This document shows positions 1 through 9,824 of a stretch of DNA of 64,000 nt, one piece after another. The stretch spans positions 248,001 through 312,000 of the forward strand of contig WPDH01000033.1 in the NCBI GenBank assembly GCA_019137255.1. The letters are read 5' to 3'. The DNA comes from Corinectria fuckeliana (Eukaryota > Ascomycota > Sordariomycetes > Hypocreales > Nectriaceae). The notes under the pieces are model-generated. The model was not told where the DNA came from. It ran no database searches and saw nothing but the letters and a program-made list of their open reading frames with translations. The position numbers and the translations under genes were made by a program. Each line of letters opens with the position of its first letter. Position 1 is the stretch's first letter.

Positions 1-675
1 CACAAGGTCCACGCCGTGCTCTTCCGTGACGTAAAGAACGCGCCCTTCTTGCACCAGCAGCTCCTCGCGCGAAATGCCGATTTCGAGTATGCCTTCGTGG
101 ACGCCTCTGTCGTATGTCCTACCTCCTTCATCGCAAGCTGTACCTCGTTTCGAACAGCTGTTGACCCTGGAGTTTTCGTAGGTCGTTTCACGGCTTCAGC
201 TACTGTCAGCAGTCTTCAAGGCGACCCTGAATGCGGTAAACGGGGCACTAAAGACTCCAAACGTCCACTCGGAGATTGTGATATCCCTGAGCTCCTCCAA
301 CAACGTGCCAATGCCGATTCTTGGACCCATGACTGTCCTGGCTGACTAGTGACTCAGATCTCCGATGCCTATCGACGTTTCGGCATTTCTCCCTCCACAA
401 AGGATCTCATCGTCGTCAGGGTCACCTTCCCGGCCGAGGACGGAACCCCGCCAGTCGACAGCGAGCAGATCTGGGAACACCTGAAAGCCAACGTCCAAGG
501 CGAAGCTCTGCCTCTTACAGACGACCACATCTCTGCCGCCACTGATATTCCTAAAGTGCGCAAGTACTACAAGCTCAACGGTCTCAAATGGCTTGAGGAC
601 ATCAAGGACGAAACGGTCAAGAGAAAGGAGATGGAAACGCTGGTCCTTGGAGGCATGGCATTGCGTGGAGTATAA
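1..675 (+). CDS. CGI121: KEOPS/EKC complex subunit CGI121 (5' partial)
   Basis: Three exons are visible: 1-111 (open at the window edge, so the start codon is missing), 182-304 and 358-675, ending in TAA. Introns 112-181 (GTATGT...TAG) and 305-357 (GTGCCA...CAG) restore one frame. The joined product reads from HKVHAVLFRDVKNAPFL through SAVFKATLNAVNGALKTP and SEIVISLSSNNNISDAYRRF to a C-terminal MALRGV. These are features of the CGI121/TPRKB family, which binds Bud32/PRPK in the KEOPS complex. That complex makes the t6A modification of ANN-decoding tRNAs and has links to telomere maintenance. The visible part covers most of the usual ~180-200 residues; only a short N-terminus lies outside. The next gene (proline dehydrogenase) converges on it. 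The second donor is GTGCCA, a weak site, but it gives the conserved NNN-ISDAYRRFGIS junction. Confidence 0.85.
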
Positions 676-902
676 GGAGAGACTGAGGGAATGACGAATA
701 CTGCTCGCATATGCACAAACACAAAGCGTCAAGACGCTTGAGATCTTGGTCAGGGAAACAAAACGTAAGCCATGTCTTCATCTACGCATTCTGCTCCACC
801 ATTTGGTCCTGTGTCCTAAATCACCCTAGACTCCCGGAATCGCTGCCCATGATGGAAATTCATAATCGTCAATGCCCTTCTTCCCTTTTCCCGGTGAGAT
901 TC

Positions 903-2458
903 TCACGCCAGCCCGACCACGCTCTTGCACCGTCGTACCAATTCACTCCACATGGCATCCCGGCTGTCACGCGTCCGCTGGACGGCGTCCTTGTTCTCCT
1001 GCGCACGGCGGAGCAGATACTTCATGCACTCGCCCGTGGTTCCCCAGACGAGGTACTTGTACGCGGGCGGTGCAGACGCCTTGCTGCTCTTCCCCTTCAG
1101 GCGCGCAGCCTGGCCGGCCTCGACCAGCTCGCAGCTGACCTCGTCGGCCATTCCCTGGAGCTGGGCGAAGGAGACGTCGGACTTGGCCGCGCCGGCGTCG
1201 CAGATGGCGCGCGCCCGGCGGACCGACTCGGCGTTGTGCGAGGCAATCATCAGGCTGGAGGGGGGGTATTCGCCTTTGCCCTTGACGCTGCTGCTCCACT
1301 TGCGCGACAAGACGCTGGCGGCGAGGGCGTCGTAGCACTTGTCCGTGTCCTCCTTGGTGTCGTGGAAGAGGTGGCGGGGGTCAGACCCGAGGTAGGCGCC
1401 ACGTACCAGCTTGACGCCCAGCGAGAAGTTGTCCTTCTGGGCGAGGGCCAGGTGGTTGGAGAGGACCTCCGGGCACGCCTTCTTGTACGCCTGGTAGGTG
1501 CCGTAGATGACGGGGTCGTTGACGCCGCTGTTGTACTTGCGGGCGAACTTGATGGTCCAGTCGTCGATGCCGTCCTGGAGCATGTCCTGCTCGGCGTCGA
1601 ACAGCAGGCGCACGCCGCGCTGCTGCGCGAGCTGGCAGATGTCGTCGATGCACTTGTAGAGCGTGGGAGTGGCGGGGAGGCGGGCCTTGAGCTGGCCGAG
1701 AGCCAAGCTGCCGGCACCAGTGAACCTAGCATATCCATGTTAGTCTTGGACAAGGCGTTGCGTGACCCGGAAATACGGTGTACCTACTTGAGCGCAACGT
1801 AGTCGCCGGGCTGGACCAGGCGCACCGTCTCCAGCGTGCCCTCTGCCCAGGGTCGAATCTCGTTGGTGAGGGCCTCGTCCGTCTCCTTGGCCGGATCGCC
1901 GAGCGACTTGGCCTGGTCGTTGGTCAGGACCACCTCCTTGGCATAGCACAGGATGACGCCGGTGAAGCCAATGTTCTTGAGGCCGGCAATGGTGCGGTGG
2001 ACCTCGGCGGGGTTCTCACCGGCGCAGAACTGGGCGTAGAAGGTCTTCTTGAGGAAGAAGCGCAGCAGCGGGTTGCGGTCCGGGTTCAGCAGGGGGCTGT
2101 GCGAGTTGGCCAGGGCGGCCATGATGCGCAGCGACGGCGGGAGCAGCACGGGCGACGACGACACGATGGTGGTGGCCAGCGAGCGCAGCACCATGGTCAG
2201 CGAGAGCACCGAGAGCGGCGCGCGCACCGCCGGGTTCATGTTGGGCGGCAGCGGGTCGGGGATGGGGTGGCCGGCGAGCGTGGAGGTGCGCTTCTCCGAG
2301 GAGTGGATGTGGCGGCGACGCGAGGCGGAGGCGGAGACGGAGGTTGTGGTGAGGCTCGGCAGGAGCTTGCAGATGGAGCCGGGCGAGTCGAGGATGCTGT
2401 AGGAGGAGGCTGCCCAGCGGAGGGGCCGACACGTCCCTCGCCCACGAGCCAAGCTCAT
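903..2458 (-). CDS. Mitochondrial proline dehydrogenase
   Basis: Two exons, 2458-1788 and 1725-903, joined over a 62-nt intron (GTAGGT...CTAG, 1787-1726), give 497 aa. The enzyme is an FAD-dependent proline dehydrogenase that oxidises proline to pyrroline-5-carboxylate on the inner mitochondrial membrane, the first step of proline catabolism. Family marks seen: an Arg/Ser-rich N-terminus suited to mitochondrial import, LFDAEQDMLQDGIDDW in the barrel, KLVRGAYLGSD (the conserved LVRGAY segment), SLMIASHNAES, and the C-terminal YLVWGTTGECMKYLLRRAQEN, which is close to the usual YL.RRA.EN substrate and FAD motif. The start was set at MSLARGRG because the upstream open frame is low-complexity, GT-rich 5' leader sequence. 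In other fungi the gene is PUT1 (yeast) or prnD (Aspergillus); no regulatory site was identified here. Confidence 0.9.
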
Positions 2459-3756
2459 TGTCGGGATGAGGAGTGTGTGTGACGTGTAAGTGATGTTTGG
2501 TGTGTGTATGTTTATGTGTGTGTGTGTCGTGGGCGTGTTGGAGCTGTGTTGTTTTGCGTTTGTGTTTGCAGTGTGTGGTGGGTGTTTGTTGCAAGGGGAG
2601 TAGGTGTAAGCTGGTAGAATAGACGATGATAGGGAGGAGATGCCGTCTAGGAGGAGAGAGTAGGGAAGATATATCAAGGGATCAAAGGGTCAAGGGATCA
2701 AAGGATCAAGGAATACACGGCGATAGATGAGGAAGCAAATTACTATCGGGGACGCCCACAATGGTGAAGGGGGAGCACCTTATATCTGTCTCGTGTATCC
2801 GTAGTGCGTCCGTCTATCAAGGACGGTAACGGGTAACGGGCACCACTGTGGTGACTTTTGGTGGCGCTATCTCCGAGCACCCATTCCTTCTCCGTTCTCC
2901 GGGGGCCCTCCGCTAAGCCGCACCCAGAAGCCAACAAGCAAGGCAAGCCATTGCATTTCACTTACTAAAACCTGCCACCTGCGAGAGTCAGTCCCCGCCT
3001 GCCGCAATCGCAATGGCCGACGCCGAACGATCGCGTGCGCGTGGCCCTTGCCAGATAGGTATGCTAATTGCTGGGAGGACAGGGAGGGAGAGCTAGCTTA
3101 TCAGCCGTCACGTGGCCACCCCGGCAAGGTAGAAAGCGGGCTGACCTTGAGGGCCGAGTGTAGCCGCCGTGGGGGGATAACAATCAGAGACCAGCAGATG
3201 GGAGACAAGCCATCACCCCCACAGAGTGTCTCTTGAGAGGGTCCGCCTGGTCAGCGATGAACTGCCCGGAGAAGGCTCGGTCGCTGACGTCCGATTGCGC
3301 AGTGGCAGGGTCGAGCGAGCAGGCCGCAGGTGTCGGTATCCATTGGCATTACACTGAGCAATCGAGCATTGAGCATTGAGCAGCGACAAGGTTGGGGCAC
3401 GCTGTGGGGATTTGGGTTGGTTCCAGACCCAGAACAACCCTGCGGCTCATTGCAATCCCGGCAGATGGGGAAGGCTTGTGCCGAGATGGGGCTCTGCATC
3501 GCTGCATCCATCTCCACTGGAAGCTGGGCTGGGACGGGCTTGACTGGACGGACGGACCCCTCCCTTGCTTGCTGGGAGGGAGCGTCGCCGCCGCCGGCCA
3601 CCAGGATTGCACTGACTGGGAGAGGAAGAAAGGGAAAAAGGAAAGAAAGGGCCGCCGCCCGTCCACTCGAGCGCCGATGCCATCCGCGCGGGAGAGGCGT
3701 GCAACAAGCGTGCTCGATGCGTCTGGCTCTCCTCGTCCCCACCTCGGCCGGCCGCT
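2459..3756. other. Intergenic, PRODH 5' side / Tim-like 3' side
   Basis: No gene is supported here. The first ~120 bases (about 2476-2595) are a GT/TG-rich leader of the proline dehydrogenase gene, followed by a short tandem repeat at 2673-2712. Several open frames on both strands around 3250-3820 overlap each other, have biased arginine/proline/serine composition and carry no recognisable motif, so they were left out. Confidence 0.5.
2673..2712. repeat. Tandem 8-bp repeat, 5 units
   Basis: Five units alternating ATCAAGGG / ATCAAAGG (one starts with G instead of A) lie about 215-255 bp upstream of the proline dehydrogenase start codon, in its presumed promoter or leader. Confidence 0.8.
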
Positions 3757-4547
3757 TCACAGCGCTGGTTGGCTGGTATGGTCGTCGCGGGGGGACGGAG
3801 ACGTCCGCCCGCCACGGCGCTTGATAAAGTCGACGTAACCGATCGGTCTGCCTCGGGCTAAGCCCACGAGGTCTTGGACGCCGCCGTACGCAAGCCCAAA
3901 CATGAGCCCGAGACGAGCGGTCCGGGCTGCTGCTGTCATGGAGAGGCCATCTGGACGCGAGGCCGAACATCGGCGCTTGTTAGCAAGCTGGTCCACTTTG
4001 TTGGGTAATATCTAGCCGGTGATTTCCATCTGGCCCTTTTCTACTTACGCCATAGGGAAAACGCGCCGGCCACGGTCAGCGTCGCAATCGTCGTGGAAAA
4101 CATGTCGCTGGCCCCGCGGCAGCGGTCCACGGTGCTCTCCAGCGACAGGGCCACAAAGGTCCAGAAGCCCGTCTTGAAGCTCATGCGGAAGCCCTCGCGG
4201 ATGCCGCCCTGCATGGCGTGGTAGTTCTTGCTCTTGTGGTAGAAGTACCAGCCGGCCGTGGTGTCGGGCATCTTGTGTGCGTGCTCGGCGCGGAACCGCA
4301 GCTGCGCCATCTGCCCGCCCTGCGTGGCGCCGAGCGCGAGGCCCAGCAGCGCCGACGAGACGGTCCCCAGCAGGAGCCGGCTGGGCGTCGCGATGGCCAG
4401 GCGAGGGTGGGAGTCGGGCGGGAACGCGGCCACCGCTGGAGGAGCAGGAACACCATGCGGATACGTCGTGGCAGTGGCAGTGGCATTGGCGGTGGTAGCG
4501 GGAGCCGGCCCGGTCGCGGGAGGGGGAGCGGCGGTTGATGCGGCCAT
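3757..4547 (-). CDS. Tim17/Tim22/Tim23-family mitochondrial membrane protein
   Basis: Exon 1 is 4547-4049 and exon 2 is 3950-3757, with intron 4048-3951 (GTAAGT...CAG); the join gives 230 aa. The N-terminal ~55 residues are Ala/Pro/Thr-rich and poorly conserved-looking. The rest has the layout of the Tim17/22/23 superfamily: a Gly-rich hydrophobic segment (LLLGTVSSALLGLALGATQGG), a second one (FKTGFWTFVALSLEST), the family-like VDRCRGASD turn, then TTIATLTVAGAFSL and a last amphipathic segment after the splice (MFGLAYGGVQDLVGLA). Members form or accompany inner-membrane import channels, and some fungal relatives have no assigned role. I infer a mitochondrial inner-membrane location but cannot say whether this is a true TIM22 subunit. 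The 3' end assumes no further intron; a slightly shorter C-terminus is possible. Confidence 0.7.
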
Positions 4548-5282
4548 CGTGGGACGGGGGATTAGTGAGTGGGCAAGCTGTCTCGGTGGGGTTGCCTTGC
4601 TGTCACGCGGACGGGACGGCTAGGGCAGTTTCGGTCTTGCGTCTGGCTAGGGAGGGTGAGGCTGTCGATGCCGGAGGTCTTGTGGGCAGCGAGACTCGGG
4701 GTCGCGGGCGGCTGAGCTCGTAATATATCTGGTCGAGCTGGGGGAACCCATGTCCGCCGAGGAAAAAGCTGTCCCCGGTCTTGATGTTTAGGACCGTGTG
4801 TAAGTACGGATACACTGTCCACGCGCACGGAGGTTTGCTCTTCGCCGTGAAGCCTCCCTCCCTCCGTGAAGCTACTATGTAGAAAAAGCTTAACTTGCAA
4901 GGGAGACATGTACGAATACCTAGATAAATGGATAAATGACATGTGTTTGATTTAAACAGAAATCCCTGCCGCTTTGTGAAGCTGCGCTTCCGCTATCAAG
5001 TCTCTTGGGTGAGGGTCAGCCACTTGGGAGTCGCGTCGGGTTTCTCATTTGAATTTAGGGCATAGCACCTTGTTAGTACGAGTCAAATCATATTCCTTCG
5101 GTCACTTGAATGCCAATAACAGCATCCAACTGCACATCAATCTCTGTCACGCTCAAAGGCCTTGTCCTCGTTTACGCGCTGTCACGTGATCTCGTGAATC
5201 AACTCCTCGCGATCTCAAGTTTACCCCTCCAAGACCAGGGTGCACGTTGGCATCCCACGACCAAGCACACAAGACTGTCAAG
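4548..5282. other. Divergent intergenic region
   Basis: This shared upstream region lies between the Tim-like gene (minus) and the unknown gene starting at 5283 (plus). Nothing coding is supported. The sequence becomes AT-richer from about 4870 on. No clear TATA box or operator was recognised. Confidence 0.4.
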
Positions 5283-5770
5283 ATGGTATAGCTTCGCCAG
5301 GCAACCAGTCTGCCCTGGACTAACTACCCGACCGCAACAGAAGCTGACAGGGGCCCTAGGCTGAGCTCGACGACACTCACATTTCGGTGCGCTTCAAGCA
5401 CGGCATCCACACCATCTACCTCTTTGTCGACGCGCTGGCGCCCTTCAAGGCCGTCACAGCCCAGCTGCTGGAGGTCCTGCAGGAGAGGTACCCCAACGGC
5501 CTGACGAAGTCGCTGGACTCGCCCAAGATCACGCCTGTCCCCGAGGGAGCCGACGCCAACGTGGCCTATGGGGTTCTCAGCGTCCCCAACGACCCGACCC
5601 GGGGCTGGAAGCAGCTGAGCCCCAGCAAGTCCGACAGCACGCCCACGAAGCTGGGCCTGAAGAACAACAGCCTGGTTGCGTTTGCGTTTGTGGCGGACGA
5701 GGATGACGAGCCTGTCTTTGAGGTGGAGTGGCCGCGGGAGGACGAGGAGATGTACGAACAAGGGCAGTGA
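5283..5770 (+). CDS. Conserved fungal protein of unknown function, start exon is ATG only
   Basis: The coding part of exon 1 is just the ATG at 5283-5285. Intron 5286-5359 (GTATAG...CCCTAG) follows, then exon 2 at 5360-5770. The product is 137 aa and begins MAELDDTHISVRFKHGIHTI. The fold-like pattern is a beta-rich N-terminus, a helix (FKAVTAQLLEVLQERYP), then GVLSVPNDPTRGWKQL and KLGLKNNSLVAFAF, ending in an acidic tail. An LKNN-type segment followed by a hydrophobic strand recalls ubiquitin-like folds, but that is only an impression. I do not recognise a named family. The start exon is inferred: without it the frame has no ATG near its N-terminus, while the ATG|GT junction and the CTAG acceptor fit exactly and phase 0 is kept. 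Confidence 0.7.
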
Positions 5771-6530
5771 GTTGCTTGAAACGGCTCCTAGAAATACCGT
5801 GGCCTGGTCTTACGAACAAGAGTGAGATGAGAGGATCTCAATGTCTACGGTGGCATGGGCTGCACCTTGGAGCCAGATGGAGTGTACGTTGATATGGTCG
5901 AGACACTGAATGCATAGAGCAGGGAATTAATTGAGTAAATAAATTCAAGAGCTGAACTGGAAAAATAATACAACCTGGCTCAAGCAATGGCAAGACGAGA
6001 TTATTGTTGGCCCTATATGCATGATGTACCTGAATCCCGGAGGTTTGGGTTACAACGGCTGTGGGCTGCAACTTGACGATGATTCAGGCTTTTCAGACCC
6101 TTACAAAAAGGAGATCAATGCCGACTCTACTCTCTCCAGCGGTCTGGTATACGTAGTAAGTGAATTTAACTACACGATAAGTTCCAAAACGTCCCGACTC
6201 GATACGCAAGAGTAGGCTCACATTCATGTCCAACTCCAATTCCCAGATCGATTATTGGACGTTGGAAAAAGAACAGTGGGTGGCGGCCTGACTAAGCCAG
6301 AGGTTATCCCTGCAGCATACGCCAGGTGCTGGCGCGTTTAGGGGCGATCCTTGCCTCGACGCCAGGGATTAAGGGGGATCGATCCGTCTTTTCTGGCGAT
6401 CGCTTCACTGATCAACCCCTTTCTTCCCTTTTTCCTCTTCTTCTCTGTCGGCCGTTTCCATTTCGTGGACAATTCCCCAGCGAAAAGCCCTCCCCCACGA
6501 CTTTTCCTTCTACTGCATGCAGTCGGCTAC
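5771..6530. other. Intergenic, upstream of Ted1-like gene
   Basis: The 3' flank of the unknown gene and the 5' flank of the phosphoesterase. The last ~110 bases (6410-6520) are pyrimidine-rich (TTTCTTCCCTTTTTCCTC), typical of a fungal promoter or leader. Nothing else is supported. Confidence 0.4.
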
Positions 6531-8261
6531 ATGTCCGTCGTGGCCTTTCTCCGCCATGGCCTGCGCCTAGTGGTGCCGCTGGCGGTCGCCATCACCATCT
6601 ACCTGTACCTGTTTCCGCTCTTCCAGGGCTGCGCGTTCCCCGTGGGCGAGGGCGAGGGCACCGGCCGGGACGCCTTTGAGCTGACCAAGAAGCTGCACTG
6701 GCCCAAGTCGAGGACGAACCTCACCGCCGAGGACCGCGCGAAGCTGGCTCCGTTCCGGCTGCTTGCCCTCGGCGACCCGCAGCTCGAAGGCGACACGTCC
6801 ATCCCGACAAACTACCTGGGCATATTCCCCCACGTCCAGACCATCGCCAGACACTTGACCTTCCAGACGAGCCATGACTCGCTGCGGGAACGGGTCCGCA
6901 GCATCGCGCACGATGTCGTCGACGTCGTCTTCGAGGACACCTTCTACCTGTTCGAGTCCCTCCGCAAGCGATTCGACCTGTTCGGGAACGACTTCTACCT
7001 AGCGCACATCTACCGCACTCTACACTGGTGGTCGGTGCCGACGCACGTCACTGTCCTGGGCGACCTCGTGGGCAGCCAGTGGATCGAGGACGCCGAGTTC
7101 AGGAGGCGGAGCAAGCGCTTCTGGAACAGGTCCTTCCGAGGAGCCGAGCGGCTGCCGGACGACCTGGCGCAGTTCCCTTCCTACGACTGGAGCCTGGCGG
7201 GCCTCTTGGACGGTAGCGAAGAGGAGAAGATCTGGGCCAGGAGGCTGCTGAACGTGGCTGGGAATCATGACATTGGCTATGCTGGAGACTTGACCGAGGA
7301 GCGCCTGGAGAGGTTTGAGCGCGAGTTCGGCAAGGCCAACTACGAGCTCCGCTTCGAGCTGCCTATCACGGACCCCGAACAGAGAGCCACCATCGTGGAC
7401 GCCAACGAGAACCCCGACTCGGATCGTCTCCGGCCACAGCTCAGGATCGTCGTGGTCAACGACATGAACCTGGACACGCCAGCCAACTCGAGCGTGCTCC
7501 AGGACGCGACCTACAACTTCATCAACAGCGTCATCCAGACGTCCAACCACGTCAACTCTAAGGGCACCTTCACCGTCATCCTCACCCACGTCCCGCTCTA
7601 CAAGCCCGCGGGCGTGTGCGTCGACGCGCCCTTCTTCGACTTTCACCCCATGGCCGAAGGCGGCGGCCTCAAGGAGCAGAACCAGCTCAGCGCCGACGCC
7701 AGCAAGGGCTTCCTGGAGGGCATCTGGGGCATGAGCGCCAAGTCCACGGCGCCCGGCGGCGGCCTCGGGCGCGCGGGCGTCATGCTCAACGGGCACGACC
7801 ACGAAGGCTGCGACACGTTCCACTTCGTCAACCAGACGAACGGCACGGAGCCGTCGGACCGCCCATGGGAGGTGACGCGGTGGGCCGACGCGCAGGCCCG
7901 GGGCCTCCCCGGCAGCGGCGGCATCCCCGGGCGACGCGAGATCACGGTGCGCAGCATGATGGGCGACTTTGGCGGCAACGCGGGCCTGCTGAGCCTGTGG
8001 TTCGACCACGACGCGTGGGAGTGGCGCTTCGAGTACGCCGAGTGTCCGCTGGGCACGCAGCACTTTTGGTGGTTTGTACATATCGTCGACTTTCTTGTAT
8101 TACTATGGGCGGTTGCGTACGCGGTTGCCAGCGCGCTGGTGGGCAACGGCGTTGATGTCGACGGCAGGCTTTATCACGCCGCGTCTTGTGCTTGGGACTG
8201 GGCGGCTTCGGGGCGACGACGGACGGCGGAGCGTGCGCCGAACGGGAAGGCGAGGCATTGA
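6531..8261 (+). CDS. Ted1/Cdc1-type calcineurin-like phosphoesterase (GPI-glycan remodelling)
   Basis: Single-exon gene of 576 aa. The metallophosphoesterase motifs appear in order: LALGDPQ (residues ~79-85), VTVLGDLVGSQW, LLNVAGNHDIGY, ILTHVPLYKP and MLNGHDHEGCD. These are the five blocks that bind the two metals in this superfamily. A hydrophobic segment near the N-terminus (about residues 11-32) and another near the C-terminus (FVHIVDFLVLLWAVAYAVASALV) bracket a lumenal catalytic domain. This is the layout of yeast Ted1 and Cdc1 and of animal MPPE1/PGAP5, which remove ethanolamine phosphate from GPI anchors in the ER so that GPI proteins can leave. Which mannose it acts on cannot be told here; the length and split TM arrangement suggest Ted1. 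The start at MSVVAFLRHG was preferred because upstream in-frame sequence is pyrimidine-rich leader. Confidence 0.85.
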   Translation: MSVVAFLRHGLRLVVPLAVAITIYLYLFPLFQGCAFPVGEGEGTGRDAFELTKKLHWPKSRTNLTAEDRAKLAPFRLLALGDPQLEGDTSIPTNYLGIFPHVQTIARHLTFQTSHDSLRERVRSIAHDVVDVVFEDTFYLFESLRKRFDLFGNDFYLAHIYRTLHWWSVPTHVTVLGDLVGSQWIEDAEFRRRSKRFWNRSFRGAERLPDDLAQFPSYDWSLAGLLDGSEEEKIWARRLLNVAGNHDIGYAGDLTEERLERFEREFGKANYELRFELPITDPEQRATIVDANENPDSDRLRPQLRIVVVNDMNLDTPANSSVLQDATYNFINSVIQTSNHVNSKGTFTVILTHVPLYKPAGVCVDAPFFDFHPMAEGGGLKEQNQLSADASKGFLEGIWGMSAKSTAPGGGLGRAGVMLNGHDHEGCDTFHFVNQTNGTEPSDRPWEVTRWADAQARGLPGSGGIPGRREITVRSMMGDFGGNAGLLSLWFDHDAWEWRFEYAECPLGTQHFWWFVHIVDFLVLLWAVAYAVASALVGNGVDVDGRLYHAASCAWDWAASGRRRTAERAPNGKARH

Positions 8262-8934
8262 TTGGATATACGAATAGAGAAACGAAATACAAGAAACGGT
8301 ATAATCTGAACCGGGGACCTTTGGAGAAGGTCGAGCCAGGTCGAACGTGACTCCATCGTCACTTACACGCCTCCGTCATTAAGAGCCACCGCAGGATTCC
8401 GCGACACCGCATATCACGCATCTCCCCCTCGAGGCCTCCAGCTCCAACCTCACACTTTGCAACACCGCACCCCGAGTCTCGTTCCGGTAAACAGCCTTCC
8501 ACGTGTCGATTCTCGCCTGCGCCGTTACACCGCCATCGTCGCCTCCGTCACCTCCGTACCACGCATCCCGCGTGACGGGTCTTCGCAGAAACGGCGAAAA
8601 AGAGAGGGAGTTCAGTCAGTCCTGCAAGAAGCGAACGACGTGCGACTGGAAGCGTTGTTTTAGGAATCGGTGTGTCTTGGGCGTTGCGCGAGGGTCACGG
8701 GCGCTCGCAACGGGATGGTGCTTTTTGAGGCTGGCCGGCGGGGAGGCGGCTACTTAAAGAGGCCATGGATCGGACTTGATGGTTCGGAAGTGTACTATCG
8801 TCTCGCTCTTCCACGTCTCTTGTCTTTCAGCTGCGAGATCTGTACTGCTTACATTTATCTACTGCAAGGCATCTTACTCCGCAGCCGAGTAAACGACTCC
8901 AAGCCCCCCTCCTCAAGGCACATCATCCCCCGTC
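8262..8934. other. Intergenic, promoter of small secreted protein gene
   Basis: No coding evidence. CT-rich tracts occur just upstream of the ATG at 8935. Confidence 0.4.
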
Positions 8935-9419
8935 ATGTCTCTCCTCCTCCGCCTCGCCGCCCTCCTCCTCGCCGCCGCCCTCGCAGAAGCCGCGCCCTCC
9001 TCGTCCCGCGCCGTCGCCGAGCGAGCCCCCCTCGGGACCGGCCCCGCCATCGACCCGGCCCTCGCCGCGCCCCCGACGCCGACCACCACCGACTACGCCA
9101 CCATGCCCGAGGGCACTTACACGCAGACCCGCGGCCGCTCCAGGATCGTCGTCATCGTCGTGACGGCCACGCCGCCGGACCCGTCGAGCACCCTGAAGCC
9201 GTGCCCGCCTGAGTGCGACTGCTCGTGGATCAAGGACAAGGAAAGCGACGTGTAAGTTTTGTTCTGAGCATACTTGGTTGGCTGCGGTAGTTGTGGCCGT
9301 AGTGCTCGTTTCTGGTGAACGGCCTGAACTTACACGGGGCTTTTTTTTATAGCTATTTCCAGTGCATCACGAACCCGGACTGCCGGTTTTGTCGACACAC
9401 GGGAGACGGGGCGCTGTGA
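8935..9419 (+). CDS. Small secreted cysteine-containing protein
   Basis: Exons 8935-9251 and 9353-9419, joined across intron 9252-9352 (GTAAGT...ATAG), give 127 aa. The first ~19 residues (MSLLLRLAALLLAAALAEA) form a clear signal peptide. The mature part has an Ala/Pro/Thr-rich stretch, one hydrophobic strand (RSRIVVIVVTATPP), then six cysteines packed in the last ~40 residues: C-x3-C-x-C before the splice, and C-x5-C-x2-C after it. An even number of clustered cysteines suggests disulfides. I recognise no family. It could be an effector-like or cell-wall-associated secreted protein, but that is inference from size, signal and cysteines only. Without the intron the frame stops right after the donor, so exon 2 supplies half of the cysteines. 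Confidence 0.7.
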
Positions 9420-9824
9420 GACCCGAAGCTTCATGGCGAGGAGACTGGGGATCTTGAGAAGCGAGGTCAGTTGAGGGAAGTCGATTCAATATTCGAAGAC
9501 CTACAGGCTGGACACAAGAACGAACTAAAGCAGGGCGCTACAAAATGACAACTTGAACACTTCTCAATTCGCGGACTGTGCCGTTCCTTTGTTTTACACC
9601 TTCAGGCCATAGTTACACATAATATACAAGCCTATATCATCCCTCATCCTCACACAACTGTACATGAGTCAAGATCCATCCAACCCCAGCCCAATATAAC
9701 CCCCCCGTTGCAATGCAGAGTCTATACGCGGAGCCGTCCAAATCCGAGTTGATGCCCGTCGTCCGAAGCCCGCTGGTACAATTACAAAACATTAATTAGT
9801 GGAGATTTGTGCCCCTGGACAACC
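9420..9824. other. Convergent 3' intergenic region
   Basis: Lies between the ends of the secreted protein gene and TIM50. Only AT-richer 3' flanks are seen. Confidence 0.4.

Noticed and set aside
3251..3838. Overlapping open frames on both strands (up to 239 aa)
   Set aside because: Arg/Ser/Pro-biased composition, no motif and no exon logic; probably chance frames in GC-rich DNA.
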